64,000 nucleotides of DNA, taken from Rhizobium sp. CCGE531. GTDB lineage: Bacteria; Pseudomonadota; Alphaproteobacteria; Rhizobiales; Rhizobiaceae. Below, piece after piece: positions 26,543 through 36,260 of this stretch. The notes under the pieces were generated by a model. That model was not told the origin of the DNA. It was given only the letters and a program-made list of their open reading frames with translations, and ran no database searches. The stretch covers positions 372,001-436,000 of the forward strand of contig NZ_CP032687.1 of assembly GCF_003627795.1 (NCBI RefSeq). Direction: 5' to 3'. Position 1 is the stretch's first letter; each line of letters starts with the position of its first letter. The position numbers and the translations under genes are program-made.

Positions 26543-27759
26543 CAGAAGAACGCCTGAATACCGGTCTGGGCGCGGCCGAGGATCAGTGCGTGGACATCAT
26601 GCGTGCCCTCATAGGTGTTGACCGTTTCAAGGTTCTGGGAATGGCGCATGACGTGGTATTCGATCTGGATGCCGTTGCCGCCGTGCATGTCACGGGCTTG
26701 CCTGGCGATATCGAGCGCCTTGCCGCAGTTGTTGCGCTTGACGATAGAAATCATTTCCGGCGCGAACTTGTGCTCGTCCATCAGGCGCCCTACCCGGAGT
26801 GAAGCCTGCAGCCCCAGTGCAATCTCCGTCTGCATGTCCGCCAGCCTCCTCTGGAAGAGTTGAGCGCCAGCCAGCGGTTTGCCAAATTGAACGCGGTCCA
26901 GTCCATATTGCCGCGAACGCAACCAGCAATCCTCGGCAGCGCCGAGCACGCCCCAGGAAATGCCATAACGGGCGCGGTTCAGGCAGCCGAACGGCCCCTT
27001 GAGACCCGAAACATTCGGCAGCAGGGCGTCCTCGCCGATCTCGACGCCGTCCATCACGATCTCGCCGGTGATCGAGGCACGCAGCGACAGCTTGCCGCCG
27101 ATCTTCGGCGCCGACAGGCCTTTCATGCCCTTTTCGAGGATGAAACCGCGGATCTGGCGGTTATGAGCTTCCGACTTCGCCCAGACAACGAAGACATCGG
27201 CGATCGGCGCATTGGAGATCCACATCTTTGAGCCGCGCAGGCGGTACCCGCCGTCGATTTTCTCGGCGCGGGTCTTCATGTCGCCGGGATCGGAGCCGGC
27301 ATCCGGCTCGGTCAGACCGAAGCAGCCGATCAATTCCCCGGATACGAGGCCCGGTAGATACTTGTCTCGCTGTTCTTCCGAGCCATAGGCATAGATCGGA
27401 TAGATCACCAGCGACGACTGGACGCTCATCATCGACCGATAGCCTGAATCGACGCGTTCGACCTCGCGCGCAACCAGGCCGTAAGAGACGAAGTTGGCGC
27501 CAGCCGCCCCATATTTTTCCGGCAACGTTACGCCGAGAAGCCCGGCCCTGCCCATCAGCCGGAAGAGACCGGGATCAGTCTTCTCCTCAAGATAGGCATC
27601 CCCCACGTGCGGCAGCAATTCGGCCTCTGCAAAGGCCTTGGCAGCATCGCGGATCATGCGTTCCTCTTCAGAGAGCTGCTCCTCCAAGAGGAAGGGATCG
27701 TCCCACGCAAACGCGCTCGTCTGTGCGGAAGACATGGCTGTGGCGAAATTTGTCGTCAC
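26542..27759 (-). CDS. gcdH: Glutaryl-CoA dehydrogenase
   Basis: Oxidises and decarboxylates glutaryl-CoA to crotonyl-CoA, passing electrons to ETF. 405 residues from GTG 27759, which has GAGGGA six bases upstream; the frame extends to 27810 without a ribosome site. Acyl-CoA dehydrogenase blocks: [20 protein letters not shown], the FAD/C-terminal [20 protein letters not shown], and the catalytic glutamate in [20 protein letters not shown]. The YEGTHD context and RARYGISWG stretch are typical for glutaryl-CoA rather than straight-chain enzymes. First gene of a five-gene operon and divergent from a LysR gene. Confidence 0.92.
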   Translation of the reverse strand: MTTNFATAMSSAQTSAFAWDDPFLLEEQLSEEERMIRDAAKAFAEAELLPHVGDAYLEEKTDPGLFRLMGRAGLLGVTLPEKYGAAGANFVSYGLVAREVERVDSGYRSMMSVQSSLVIYPIYAYGSEEQRDKYLPGLVSGELIGCFGLTEPDAGSDPGDMKTRAEKIDGGYRLRGSKMWISNAPIADVFVVWAKSEAHNRQIRGFILEKGMKGLSAPKIGGKLSLRASITGEIVMDGVEIGEDALLPNVSGLKGPFGCLNRARYGISWGVLGAAEDCWLRSRQYGLDRVQFGKPLAGAQLFQRRLADMQTEIALGLQASLRVGRLMDEHKFAPEMISIVKRNNCGKALDIARQARDMHGGNGIQIEYHVMRHSQNLETVNTYEGTHDVHALILGRAQTGIQAFF

Positions 27760-27847
27760 GGATTTCCCTCGAATGAAATGCGACCTCGGATATCGAAGCT
27801 GCTTGCTCATGCATTTACCGATTGTGTTTCGCGAGAAATAACCCTAT

Positions 27848-27862
27848 TTAGATGTGATCTAA
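27848..27862. promoter_or_regulatory. Candidate LysR operator between gcdH and its regulator
   Basis: TTAGATGTGATCTAA, a perfect 6-bp dyad with 3-bp centre, in the 124-bp divergent promoter region. A second, wider inverted pair ATGCATTT (27809-27816) and AAATGCAT (27869-27876) brackets it. Both fit sites for a dimeric regulator of the divergent genes. Confidence 0.5.
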
Positions 27863-27883
27863 TTCATAAAATGCATAGGTTTG

Positions 27884-28780
27884 ATGCGCCCGCGTCGGTT
27901 CCTTCCCTCCATGAGCCTCCTCTCTGCGTTCGAAGCCGTCTTGCGCACCGGCTCAACGGCGGCGGCGGCGCGTGAGCTTGATTTGACACAGAGCACTGTG
28001 AGCCGCCTCGTGCAGAATCTGGAGCAGCAGCTTGGCCGGCCGCTCTTCGAGCGACACAGGCAGAAGCTCATTCCGACGGAAGCAGCCCATGCCTACGGGC
28101 GGAACGTGAGCCGCGCGCTCGATCTCATCCAGCGGGGCAGCATGGAATTCGCCGCCAACCCAGGCGGCGGCACCCTGTCGCTGGCTATCCTGCCGGCTTT
28201 CGGTACGCGATGGCTGGCGCCGCGGTTGGGCGCATTCCTGGTCAAACATCCAGGTATCACGATCAACCTCGCGACGCGGCTCAAGCGCTTTAACTTTGCC
28301 GCCGAGAGTTTTGACGCAGCCATTCATTTTGGAGCAGACGATTGGCGGGATGCCGACCATATGAAACTCTTCGAGGAGCGCCTGACGGCGTGCATTTCGC
28401 CAGCGCTCCTCGCTGAACATCCGATTGACGACATCGCGGACATGGCGAGGTTGCCACTTCTGCAACTGGAAACCAGGCCGACCGGCTGGAGGATCTGGTT
28501 TGCCGCTCAGGGAGCGCGACCGGCGAACGTGACGGGGATGCTTTTCGACCAGTTCGCGACGATGACGCAGTCGGCGATCTCCGGGCTCGGCGTGGCTCTT
28601 CTTCCGGCCTATCTCGCTGACACTGAAATAATCGAAGGGCGCCTGGTACCGGTCCTGAAGAGATCGGTGCCGGGCTCGGGGTCCTACTGGCTCGTCTGGC
28701 CGCAATCGCGGACCAATTACCCGCCGCTCGAAGCTTTCCGCGCCTGGCTGGCCAAAGAAAAGGTCTCGGGAACCTCGTGA
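27884..28780 (+). CDS. LysR-family regulator of the glutarate operon
   Basis: 298 residues from ATG 27884 (a TTG codon directly precedes it). N-terminal winged helix: FLPSMSLLSAFEAVLRTGST, then DLTQSTVSRLVQNLEQQLGR (recognition helix). The effector domain starts about residue 90 and ends with a DNA-distal VSGLGVALLPAYLADTEI stretch typical of GcvA-like members. Divergent from gcdH, so it most likely senses glutarate or a CoA derivative and controls the operon; a LysR named GcdR has this job in other proteobacteria. Confidence 0.85.
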   Translation: MRPRRFLPSMSLLSAFEAVLRTGSTAAAARELDLTQSTVSRLVQNLEQQLGRPLFERHRQKLIPTEAAHAYGRNVSRALDLIQRGSMEFAANPGGGTLSLAILPAFGTRWLAPRLGAFLVKHPGITINLATRLKRFNFAAESFDAAIHFGADDWRDADHMKLFEERLTACISPALLAEHPIDDIADMARLPLLQLETRPTGWRIWFAAQGARPANVTGMLFDQFATMTQSAISGLGVALLPAYLADTEIIEGRLVPVLKRSVPGSGSYWLVWPQSRTNYPPLEAFRAWLAKEKVSGTS

Positions 28781-28945
28781 GTCTTAGCAGCAAGACGGGA
28801 AGCGGCTGTGTCGTTTTCGTGACAGTCATCATCGCCACATTATAGTCGGCCCGAGCTTGTGGGCATGCATGATGTGTCCCTCATTTCGGGCAACGGATCG
28901 TGTCCCGCCGGGTAGTGTAGGTCCTGAGGATTAGATGGCCATCAG
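28781..28945. other. Interval with no recognised gene
   Basis: Carries the region after the LysR stop and the approach to the IS256 left end. No coding frame or clear terminator. Confidence 0.4.
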
Positions 28946-28950
28946 TTTTT

Positions 28951-30166
28951 TTCCGGCAGGGTCGGGCTGTTCAAGACCAACCTGATGGAAAGACACCGAT
29001 GACCGACGATATGATGAACGTGCGCTCGCTTGTTGAGAAGAGTGCCGATGCCGATTTGCTACGGGAGATGATCGGCGTTGCCGCCGAACGGCTGATGGAG
29101 CTGGAGGTCGGCAGTGCGACCGGTGCTGGCTACGGCGAGAAGAACGCGATGCGGCTGGCCCAACGCAACGGCTACCGCGACCGAGACTGGGACACGTCGC
29201 ATGGCGGAAAAGGCTCTGACGGCTGTTATCCAGGAAGCTTACATCCAAGGCATCTCAACGCGTTCCGTCGACGATCTCGTCAAGGCGATGGGTATGAGCG
29301 GCATCTCCAAGAGCCAGGTGAGCCCTCTGTGCGAGGAGATCGATGTCAAGGTCAAGGTTTTCCTCGAAAGACCCATCGACGGGCTGGCCCTATCTCTGGA
29401 TCGATGCCCACCTATCTGAAGGTCCGGCGCGGTGGCCGCATTGTTTCCGTTGCCGTTATCATCGCCGTCGGCGTCAATACCGATGGCAGGCGCGAGGCTC
29501 TGGGCATGGAAGTTGGCACTCCCGAAGCCGAGCCGATCTGGACGGAGTCCCTGCGTAGGCTCGCCCGCCGAGGTCTGCGCGGTGTGAAGCTCGTCGTCTC
29601 CGATGCTCATGAGGGCCTCAAGGCCGCCGTCACCAAGGTTCTCAGTGCCACATGGCAAAGATGCCGGGTTCACTTCATGAGGAACGTGCTGGCGCACGCC
29701 GGAAAGAGCGGCAGACGCGTCGTATCCGCCTTCATCGCCACTGCTTTTGCTCAGGACACATCGGAGGCGGCGAGCACCCAGTGGCGCAACGTCGCCGTCC
29801 AGATCCGGCCGAAAGTGCAGAAGCTCGCCGCCATCATGAATGATGCCGAAGAGGATGTGCTCGCCTGCATGACCTTCCCGAAAGAGCACCGGGTCAATTG
29901 CATTCAACAAATCCGATCGAACATCTCAATGGCAAATCAAGCGACGCACCGAGGTCGTTGGCATCTTTCCCAACGACGAAGCCATCGTCCGTCTCGTCGG
30001 CGCACTGCTGCCCGAGCAAAACGATGACTGGGCCGTCCAGCGTGCCAGGTACATGACACTTGAGACAATGGCATCAATGAGCGATGATCCGGAAATCAGC
30101 CTGCCTGCAGTCACGCGCTGAAATCCCACTCCGGCGCTCGCCGGAAAACACGGCTACCTGCCGGAA
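28951..30166 (+). mobile_element. IS256-family element, dead
   Basis: Inverted TTCCGGCAGG (28951-28960) and CCTGCCGGAA (30157-30166) bracket a broken transposase. The true tips probably lie 20-30 bp further out, where similarity is weak; no target duplication was found. Confidence 0.65.
28999..30121 (+). pseudogene. IS256-family transposase with several frameshifts
   Basis: Frame 1 gives the N-terminus (MNVRSLVEKSADADLLREMI to [10 protein letters not shown]). A shift near 29195 moves the coding to a second frame ([20 protein letters not shown]), and near 29400 it returns ([20 protein letters not shown] with catalytic Asp region lost at the joint; VVSDAHEGLKAAV). A further break near 29900 puts the C-terminus (VVGIFPNDEAIVRLVGALL to the stop at 30121) in the third frame. 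At least three lesions: not functional. Confidence 0.85.
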
Positions 30167-30710
30167 GCTACACCAATCCCTTAGGCTGAGACACGATCGG
30201 GAAACGTGAAACAGCGCATGGGTAGTGCCTCCGGATGACGCTGGTCCGAGTTGAGTCGGCAATTCCGGGCCGTCCTCATTTCGAAGCTAGGCGTACTGAG
30301 CTATCGGCGCGAATATCGCCTCTCTTTGAACGTGGCGAGCGACGGCAACCTTGTTACGGATGGAAGTCTGCCGAACCTCTTGTTGACGATCCAGGATCGT
30401 TGATCGGATGTGTGGAGGGGCGGAATGTTCGGTCGCCTGCGTAGAGGGGGCACCTCTGGCGATCTCGCGTTTCGTAAGCCAACCAAACCGCCTTCGCGTG
30501 GATGACTGGCTCAACGCTTGCAGGCGCGCGCCCTTTGCCGGTTTGTCGCGTATTCGCGCGAAGCTTCGCGTTCTGCCGCGCGACGATCAAGGTGGAAGTT
30601 CCTCCCAGATCGCCGCGCTATAGCGTTCCGCCATTCGTTCCGCTGATCCTTGTCGATTATAGTTTATATCGAGGCCACCACGCGTGCATCAATCTAAATC
30701 AGACGCAAGT
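30167..30710. other. Gene-free stretch between IS256 and the C45 gene
   Basis: Several overlapping short open frames on both strands, none with a ribosome site or known motif. Composition is GC-rich and irregular; probably IS and intergenic debris. Confidence 0.45.
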
Positions 30711-31781
30711 TCACGTCCCTAAGCCAATATCCCGCCATGCCTCGACGCTCGGTGGTCCAGCGCAGACTGATATTTTAGTACGCTCGCCGATCTCATAGAC
30801 GACCGCGCCAACGGTCATCGGTTCCGTCGCCAGTTGCGGGGCAACTAGCGAAACCTCACCGCCGGCCCGGCATGCCGCCAGTGCCGCCTTGACATCATCC
30901 GTGGTTACCCGCACGTCATCAAGATCGAGATGCAAGCTTTGGAGGCGACCGCGCGAACTATCGCTTCCTGCGAGGGGTATTGTCGCCGAACGCCTGTCGT
31001 CGCTCGCAAGCGGATGATTGGTATGCAGCGAACATCTAGACTTAGTAGCGAGCGGCAATACTTTGCCCGCGGAGCATTCGACAGTCGCGATGTTCTGACG
31101 GTCTCCCAATTGATAGTTCTGTCCCGAGGCGTGCGGAACGTCATGCAGGAACCTAATGGCGTCCGACACGCTCGAGCAGGCGAGGGCGCCTCGCATCACG
31201 AAAGCCACTGGCAACCCTGTCGGGCTGACAGCCAGTTGTGATAAGGTGTTCACACAGACGCCGACCCCGCGCTCGGACACGCCCATCAGGCCAATCAGAC
31301 CTGCAGATGTGAAGACCATGGTCTCACCGGCTTCCGAGTCCTGCGTTTTCAGCAAAACCTGCGCCCCGTCGTGCCATCGTGGCAAGTCCATTGTTTGAGC
31401 AATTATTGTCGGGATAGGCCCGCAGGGGGCGATTGCAAGGCTGGAGCAATGTCCGTCTCCAGTGGAGCGGCCGAACCACCACTCCTCATCCAGTAGCTGG
31501 AGCGCAAATGCGGTTTCGTGGGCGATGTTGGATCCTTCCGCTATTCCTGCAACCTCTTCGGCGAGGTGGGGTGTGTATCGCTTCACCGCATCGCCGAACC
31601 GTGTTGCCGCCAAGAAGCGCGGAATGAACGTCTTGGCGGTGACGCCGTAGGCTTCCGCGATGGCGTCATGCCAGCGCATTATCTTTTCAGCGATAGCGGT
31701 GCGCAGCGCTTCTCCATGAGTGCGTCCTCGTTGACGGGGCGACCCAGCGCAGTCAATGACGGAAAGGAGATCGGTCTTCAT
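30711..31781 (-). CDS. C45-family autoproteolytic acyltransferase/amidohydrolase
   Basis: 356 residues in the penicillin acyltransferase (AAT/IAT) family of N-terminal nucleophile enzymes, which cleave or exchange amide-linked acyl groups after self-cleavage before a Cys. The predicted nucleophile is Cys112 in DGHCSSLAI; preceding family features include the GSPRQRGRTHGEALR start and EVAGIAEGSNIAHETAFALQ. The residue before Cys is His, where fungal IAT has Gly. ATG 31781 follows GGAGG closely. The gene lies 60 bp downstream of an M24 hydrolase on the same strand, so both likely serve one pathway for an N-acyl or peptide-like compound. Confidence 0.8.
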   Translation of the reverse strand: MKTDLLSVIDCAGSPRQRGRTHGEALRTAIAEKIMRWHDAIAEAYGVTAKTFIPRFLAATRFGDAVKRYTPHLAEEVAGIAEGSNIAHETAFALQLLDEEWWFGRSTGDGHCSSLAIAPCGPIPTIIAQTMDLPRWHDGAQVLLKTQDSEAGETMVFTSAGLIGLMGVSERGVGVCVNTLSQLAVSPTGLPVAFVMRGALACSSVSDAIRFLHDVPHASGQNYQLGDRQNIATVECSAGKVLPLATKSRCSLHTNHPLASDDRRSATIPLAGSDSSRGRLQSLHLDLDDVRVTTDDVKAALAACRAGGEVSLVAPQLATEPMTVGAVVYEIGERTKISVCAGPPSVEAWRDIGLGT

Positions 31782-31841
31782 TGGTCCTCCAATTTAAATG
31801 CGTGTCGCAAGCGGTGTTGCAACGGTATCGGCGTTTCAATC

Positions 31842-33080
31842 TCAGAACACCTCGAGAAGACGCTTCGTACGTGGTGTTAGGATTTCGAAACCTTCCTCTG
31901 TAATTGCAATGGAATCACCGAACCCGGCGGCGACCTCCCCAAACACTCTGAACGAGTAGCACGCGTGGAAGCACATCCCCGGCACGAGAATCTGGTCAGA
32001 CTCTGCCAGCCAGATCGAGTTTTCAGGCCAGGACGGAGGAAAGGCCAGGCCGACGGGATAGGCCTTCCACGACCTGAATTTCTCAGTCAGGTAGTCAGCC
32101 AAAGTGGAGCCTACTATTCGGGTTCCAAGGCGAGTTCGCGCGTCCAAACTCATCAGTTCGCACTTCGTGCTAGTCAGAACGTCTCGCATAGTTCGGCGGG
32201 GCTTCAGATTGCTATAAAGTGTCTCAAGACAATGGAGCGCGACATCTGACAGAAGGCGTGTACTATCTGACGCACGCCCTGCTATCGCCGTGGAATAAAG
32301 CGGCGCGTTATAGCGCTCATGGACCCCGCTCATCTCCATGATGATGGGGTCGCCCCGCTTGATCTTGTTCCTACGAAACGAAGAATGCACTATAGCATGC
32401 CAATCTCCGGTACGGATGATGGGATCAATGGAGAAATATTCACTGCCTGCGCGGATCATACCTGCAGACGCCGCCGCGGCAATGTCATTGTCGGTGATGC
32501 CCTCCTGGATGATCGCTTCTGCTGCCGTCAGACCAGCTACCGAATAAAGCCCGGCCTTGCGCATATAGGTAATCTCTGTTGGGGACTTTACGGCACGAAT
32601 GCGAGTGACCAAACCGGACGCATCGGCCACTATTGCATTAGGAAATGCAGAGCACAGTTTCGAGTAGGCATACGGAGTTAGTCCCTTTTGCCGACTCTCC
32701 AAGCCAATTTTTTTCGGCGTTGAATTTAAACTGTCTATGATTAAGGCTAGTTCCGTACCAGCCTCATCCATGCGACTCCACATTATCGACTCGATGCGCT
32801 CGACATTAGTATGGACGCGGCCAAGATCGACCTCCAGATCGCAAACATGGAGAACTAGGTTTCCCTGCGCAGGAAGGATCAAGCAGGAATACCAGTCCGA
32901 TACCAATGTTTGAAAACCTGTTAGATAGCAGATATTGGAAAGGTCGGTAACGAGCAGCACGTCAATCTCAGCTTGCGCCATTTTCTCGCGCACGCGCTGA
33001 ACGCGATAGTTGTAGTCTTTCTGCTCGAAAGCCGTAAACTTAAACGGTTGAACCTTTGGAGTCGCTTCAGTAGTAGTCAT
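31842..33080 (-). CDS. M24 (creatinase/DoeA-like) hydrolase without metal site
   Basis: 412 residues with an N-terminal creatinase domain (RVREKMAQAEIDVLLVTDLSN, YLTGFQTLVSDWYSCLILP) and a C-terminal pita-bread domain. The five metal ligands of aminopeptidases are not there: the usual D..D stretch reads EMSGVHERYNAPLYSTAIAG, and the His and Glu positions read VGLAFPPSWPEN and FGEVAAGFGDSIAIT. This is the pattern of metal-free members such as creatinase and ectoine hydrolase DoeA, whose GLAFPP-type segment it resembles. Substrate therefore more likely a small C-N compound than a peptide. Ribosome site is weak. Confidence 0.8.
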   Translation of the reverse strand: MTTTEATPKVQPFKFTAFEQKDYNYRVQRVREKMAQAEIDVLLVTDLSNICYLTGFQTLVSDWYSCLILPAQGNLVLHVCDLEVDLGRVHTNVERIESIMWSRMDEAGTELALIIDSLNSTPKKIGLESRQKGLTPYAYSKLCSAFPNAIVADASGLVTRIRAVKSPTEITYMRKAGLYSVAGLTAAEAIIQEGITDNDIAAAASAGMIRAGSEYFSIDPIIRTGDWHAIVHSSFRRNKIKRGDPIIMEMSGVHERYNAPLYSTAIAGRASDSTRLLSDVALHCLETLYSNLKPRRTMRDVLTSTKCELMSLDARTRLGTRIVGSTLADYLTEKFRSWKAYPVGLAFPPSWPENSIWLAESDQILVPGMCFHACYSFRVFGEVAAGFGDSIAITEEGFEILTPRTKRLLEVF

Positions 33081-33573
33081 TGAACGATGCTTTCTGTGAT
33101 GGTGGAGGCGTCGGGCGCAACGGCATACGCCTAAATGCGTCCGGGCGAACTCGGCTCGAATGCTGGATGAGAAAGAGCCTTTTCTGTGTTCTGCGTGTCG
33201 GTTCGCCGGTCGACTAATTTCCGCAGTTTATCTGCACTCACTCGGTGCAGTGTCCACAACGATCCTGTCCGATTCTCGAACTGCGAGTCTCCATCTTTAG
33301 TTGAGGAAACAACAAGCGCGGTTGCGATGCGGCAGTTACTCTCGTCTGAAGCTAGACCATTTGTAATTCCCTGTGTTTGTGGCTGGGACAAGCCTCAGTC
33401 TGCTCCTTTCAGCGACATCGGTACTTCTGATAGTTAGAATGCATAGCGAACTCTCTCCTGCAATGCAACACATGTTTTATAAGTTCAACTTGTGATGCAA
33501 ACGTCCCGCTCTTTTTCAGGAGGACAAGGTCCTTGGGTCTTGTGATCAAAGAACCTCTGGACCTCTGGACCTC
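33081..33573. other. Upstream region of the M24-C45 unit
   Basis: No convincing gene; open frames at 33131-33391 (minus) and 33186-33437 (plus) lack ribosome sites and motifs. The promoter of the leftward operon should be here. It ends in tandem copies of CCTCTGGA that abut the IS66 element. Confidence 0.4.
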
Positions 33574-33580
33574 TGGACCT
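33554..33580 (+). repeat. CCTCTGGA tandem repeat at an IS66 target site
   Basis: Three 8-bp copies (33554-33577) plus CCT. The IS66 duplicated TGGACCTC from within this run, and another partial copy lies beyond the right end (38900-38911). Removing the element leaves three copies, so the target was already a short tandem repeat. Confidence 0.8.
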
Positions 33581-33638
33581 CGTACGCATTCGGCGAGTAC
33601 CGCATTAATTTCGTATTTGCACGTGATAAGCTCTCGCA

Positions 33639-33872
33639 ATGGATATCGACGAAGACAAGATCGACGATGCGGTGCTGGCGCTGTTGTGGCTGACGCTGCA
33701 TGACGGGTATCGAGCCTGGAAGGGTTTGGACTGGGAGACGACGGATCGTTTGTTCAAGAAGGGGCTGATCGCCGATCCGGTGAACAAGTCGAAGTCGTTG
33801 ATCTTAACGGATGAAGGCCTGCAACGGTCAGAGGAGCTGTTTCGGGAACTGTTTACGCGGCCGCCGCAATAG
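33639..33872 (+). CDS. DUF6429-family small protein, IS66 passenger
   Basis: 77 residues, [20 protein letters not shown] start and [20 protein letters not shown] middle, a compact helical protein seen beside IS66 genes in rhizobia. Function unknown. Lies inside the IS66 ends and converges on tnpC, overlapping its 3' end by 20 bp (33853-33872). Confidence 0.7.
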   Translation: MDIDEDKIDDAVLALLWLTLHDGYRAWKGLDWETTDRLFKKGLIADPVNKSKSLILTDEGLQRSEELFRELFTRPPQ

Positions 33873-34738
33873 GTGCCGCCTTTTCGGCCTTCCAAGCCCA
33901 CGGCAACAACTCGTCGATCCTGTTTGCCGGGTGGTCGGCGATACGGGCAAGCACATCGGCAAGCCAGGCCTGCGGATCGACATGGTTCATCTTTGCGGTG
34001 ACGATCAAACTGTACATGGCGGCAGCTCGTTGACCACCACGGTCGGAGCCGGCGAATAGCCAAGCCTTTCTTCCCAATGCAATTCCGCGCAGCGAACGCT
34101 CTGCCGCGTTGTTCGACAGGCAGATCCGGCCATCGTCGAGGAAACGAGTAAACGATACCCAGCGGTTCAACATGTAGTCGAACGCTTTGGCCAGATCATT
34201 GTCGCGAGACAGCTTGGCACGTTGCTCGCGCACCCACCGCTCCATGTTGGCGATCAGTGGCTTGCTATGCTGCTGACGCGTCGCCTTGCGCTCATCGGCC
34301 GTCTGGCCATTGATCTGACGTTCGATCTCGAACAGCGCATCGATCCGGCGCACCATCTCGATGGCGATTGGTGAGATGACGGCAGCGGGTTTGCCCTGAG
34401 CCTTGCGCCGGGCATTGGCCTCGAGATCGGCCATGATGAAGAATGGTCGCCTTGCGTGCGCCCAGCACGCTGCCTCATAGATCGGACCTGGACTGCGATC
34501 AGGAAGATAGAGCTTGGTAATACCGCCATAGGCATCTGCTTGCAGGATGCCGCAATAGCCGGCCAGATGCGCCTGCGGATGGTCACCGCTGCGGTCGCGG
34601 GAATAATAGAACATCGCCGACGGCGGCGCCGTGCCACCGAACGGGGCATCATCGTGCACATATGTCCAGATCCGAGCAGTATCGGTCTTGCCGGCTGCGA
34701 GAACCGGAACCGTGGTATCGTCGCCGTGAATCTGGAGG
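33853..34738 (-). pseudogene. tnpC: IS66 tnpC, 3' part
   Basis: C-terminal half of TnpC beginning [14 protein letters not shown] (first catalytic Asp region) and continuing through [13 protein letters not shown] (second Asp), [20 protein letters not shown] (Glu) and the end [11 protein letters not shown]. The 5' part is at 37217-38010. Codons before LQIHGDD belong to the inserted element, so no native start remains. Confidence 0.88.
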
Positions 34739-35067
34739 GTTATTTGAGGGCGCATCAGGCGGTCCGGCGAATTCGGGCGACCTCATGTAAGCCGGATTGA
34801 ACTAAGGCGCGGGTAGTTTGACGCTGCTATGGGGAATTTTAGAGCACGCCCGCCGGAGCGGTACCGGGAACAATTTAGCCACGGCCGGTCCATCGGGAAG
34901 ATAGGTCGAATGTACGCTTTCAGGAGCGGTTTGCCGTACGTTTCGGGGATCTATTTGCGAAATGGGTCGGTACCGGCGGTCTTTTGACCTGGCTAAGGTC
35001 AAGCGATATCGCACGCTGGAGATGCGCTGGGTCTGTGGTCGTATAACGTGGCGCGGATTGTCGGGCG

Positions 35068-36255
35068 TCATGATGTATCGCACCGGAAGGATGAAGGTCG
35101 GAGGGGCGCAACTGGTGCAACGTTGACGCCTGTCCTACGCATGGGGCGCCGGCAGTCGGGGCATTCGTAGGAGTGCGTTTGCTGCGATTTGGCTGAATGG
35201 GGTTGCCCGCCTGTTGGTGATGGCTGGCCGAGGAGGCTTCTGCAGAGACTGATACGATCCCGCCGATGACAATTGGCGAGAAAGCCGAAGTGGCGCATGC
35301 GGTGGAAACCATCCGGAATTACATGAAGGAGAAAGCGCCGAATGAACTCGTAGGGACGAAGGCGCATGATCTTGTCACGGTCGCGACCATTGCCACGATA
35401 ATCCTTCCATCGGAAGGCGACGTGGTCGCCATCGGCATGAACGATACGGCTGTTTGCGATAGCGACACGATGGGTGTAGCGGCCGAGATAGGCAAGCACC
35501 TGGTCCGGCCCACCGAAGGGCGGCTTGGCATAGACGACCCATTCGATGCTGCGAGCGCGCGAGAGATGGCAGGTGAATGTGTTGTCGTCGTTGAGATGAG
35601 CGAGTTCGTTGACGAAGTGCAGCTCACCTTGGGCGAAAGCTTCAGCGAGGGCGGTCAGAAAGAGTCGCCGAAACAGGCGTGACAACACCCGAACGGGTAG
35701 AAAGAAGCCCGGTCGGCACGCGACCCACCTTGATCTGTCTGGTGAAAGACCGCCGCCCGGCACGAGACAATGGGCATGGGGATGGTGGGTCATCGCCTGG
35801 CCCCAAGTGTGAAGGACGGCGGTGACGCCGATCTCGGCGCCCAGCCATTTGGGGTTGGCCGCGATGGTCTGCAGCGTCTCGGCTGAGATCCGCATCAGCA
35901 ATGCATAGACGACCGCCTTGTTCTGGAAGGCGATCTCGGCGACGCCACGCGGTAGCGTGAAGACCACATGGAAGTATGGGACTGGCAAGAGATCGGCGAC
36001 GCGTGCGTCGACCCACTCCTTGCGAGCCGCGCCCTGACACTTCGGGCAGTGGCGGTTACGGCAGGAATTGTAAGAGATGCGGGTCTTGCCGCACTCGTCG
36101 CAGGCATCGACGTGACCCCCGAGCCTGGGTGTCCGGCAAGCTTCTATCGCGCCCATGACGCGTCGTTCGCCGCGGCCAAGATGACCGACGTTCTCCCACC
36201 TATAAGAGTCCCCATGTCGCCGGAAGATGTCGGCGACTTCGAAGGTCGGGCGCAA
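35068..36255 (-). CDS. IS91-family HUH transposase
   Basis: 395 residues, clearly related to but distinct from the enzyme at 17173. Zinc finger CDECGK...CRNRHCPKC, HUH site HHPHAHCLVPGGG, catalytic tyrosine region YLGRYTHRVAIANS, and a C-terminal CPDC pair. Starts 6 bp after the stop of the upstream recombinase. Frame intact. Confidence 0.88.
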   Translation of the reverse strand: MRPTFEVADIFRRHGDSYRWENVGHLGRGERRVMGAIEACRTPRLGGHVDACDECGKTRISYNSCRNRHCPKCQGAARKEWVDARVADLLPVPYFHVVFTLPRGVAEIAFQNKAVVYALLMRISAETLQTIAANPKWLGAEIGVTAVLHTWGQAMTHHPHAHCLVPGGGLSPDRSRWVACRPGFFLPVRVLSRLFRRLFLTALAEAFAQGELHFVNELAHLNDDNTFTCHLSRARSIEWVVYAKPPFGGPDQVLAYLGRYTHRVAIANSRIVHADGDHVAFRWKDYRGNGRDRDKIMRLRPYEFIRRFLLHVIPDGFHRMRHFGFLANCHRRDRISLCRSLLGQPSPTGGQPHSAKSQQTHSYECPDCRRPMRRTGVNVAPVAPLRPSSFRCDTS

Positions 36256-36260
36256 CCGAT

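Noticed and set aside
25298..26557. Plus-strand frame of 419 codons opposite the CoA transferase
   Set aside because: Antisense shadow of a real, coupled operon gene; composition is atypical and no domain is visible.
33554..33580. Short tandem repeat considered as a CRISPR or iteron array
   Set aside because: Units are only 8 bp without spacers, and they coincide with an IS66 target duplication.
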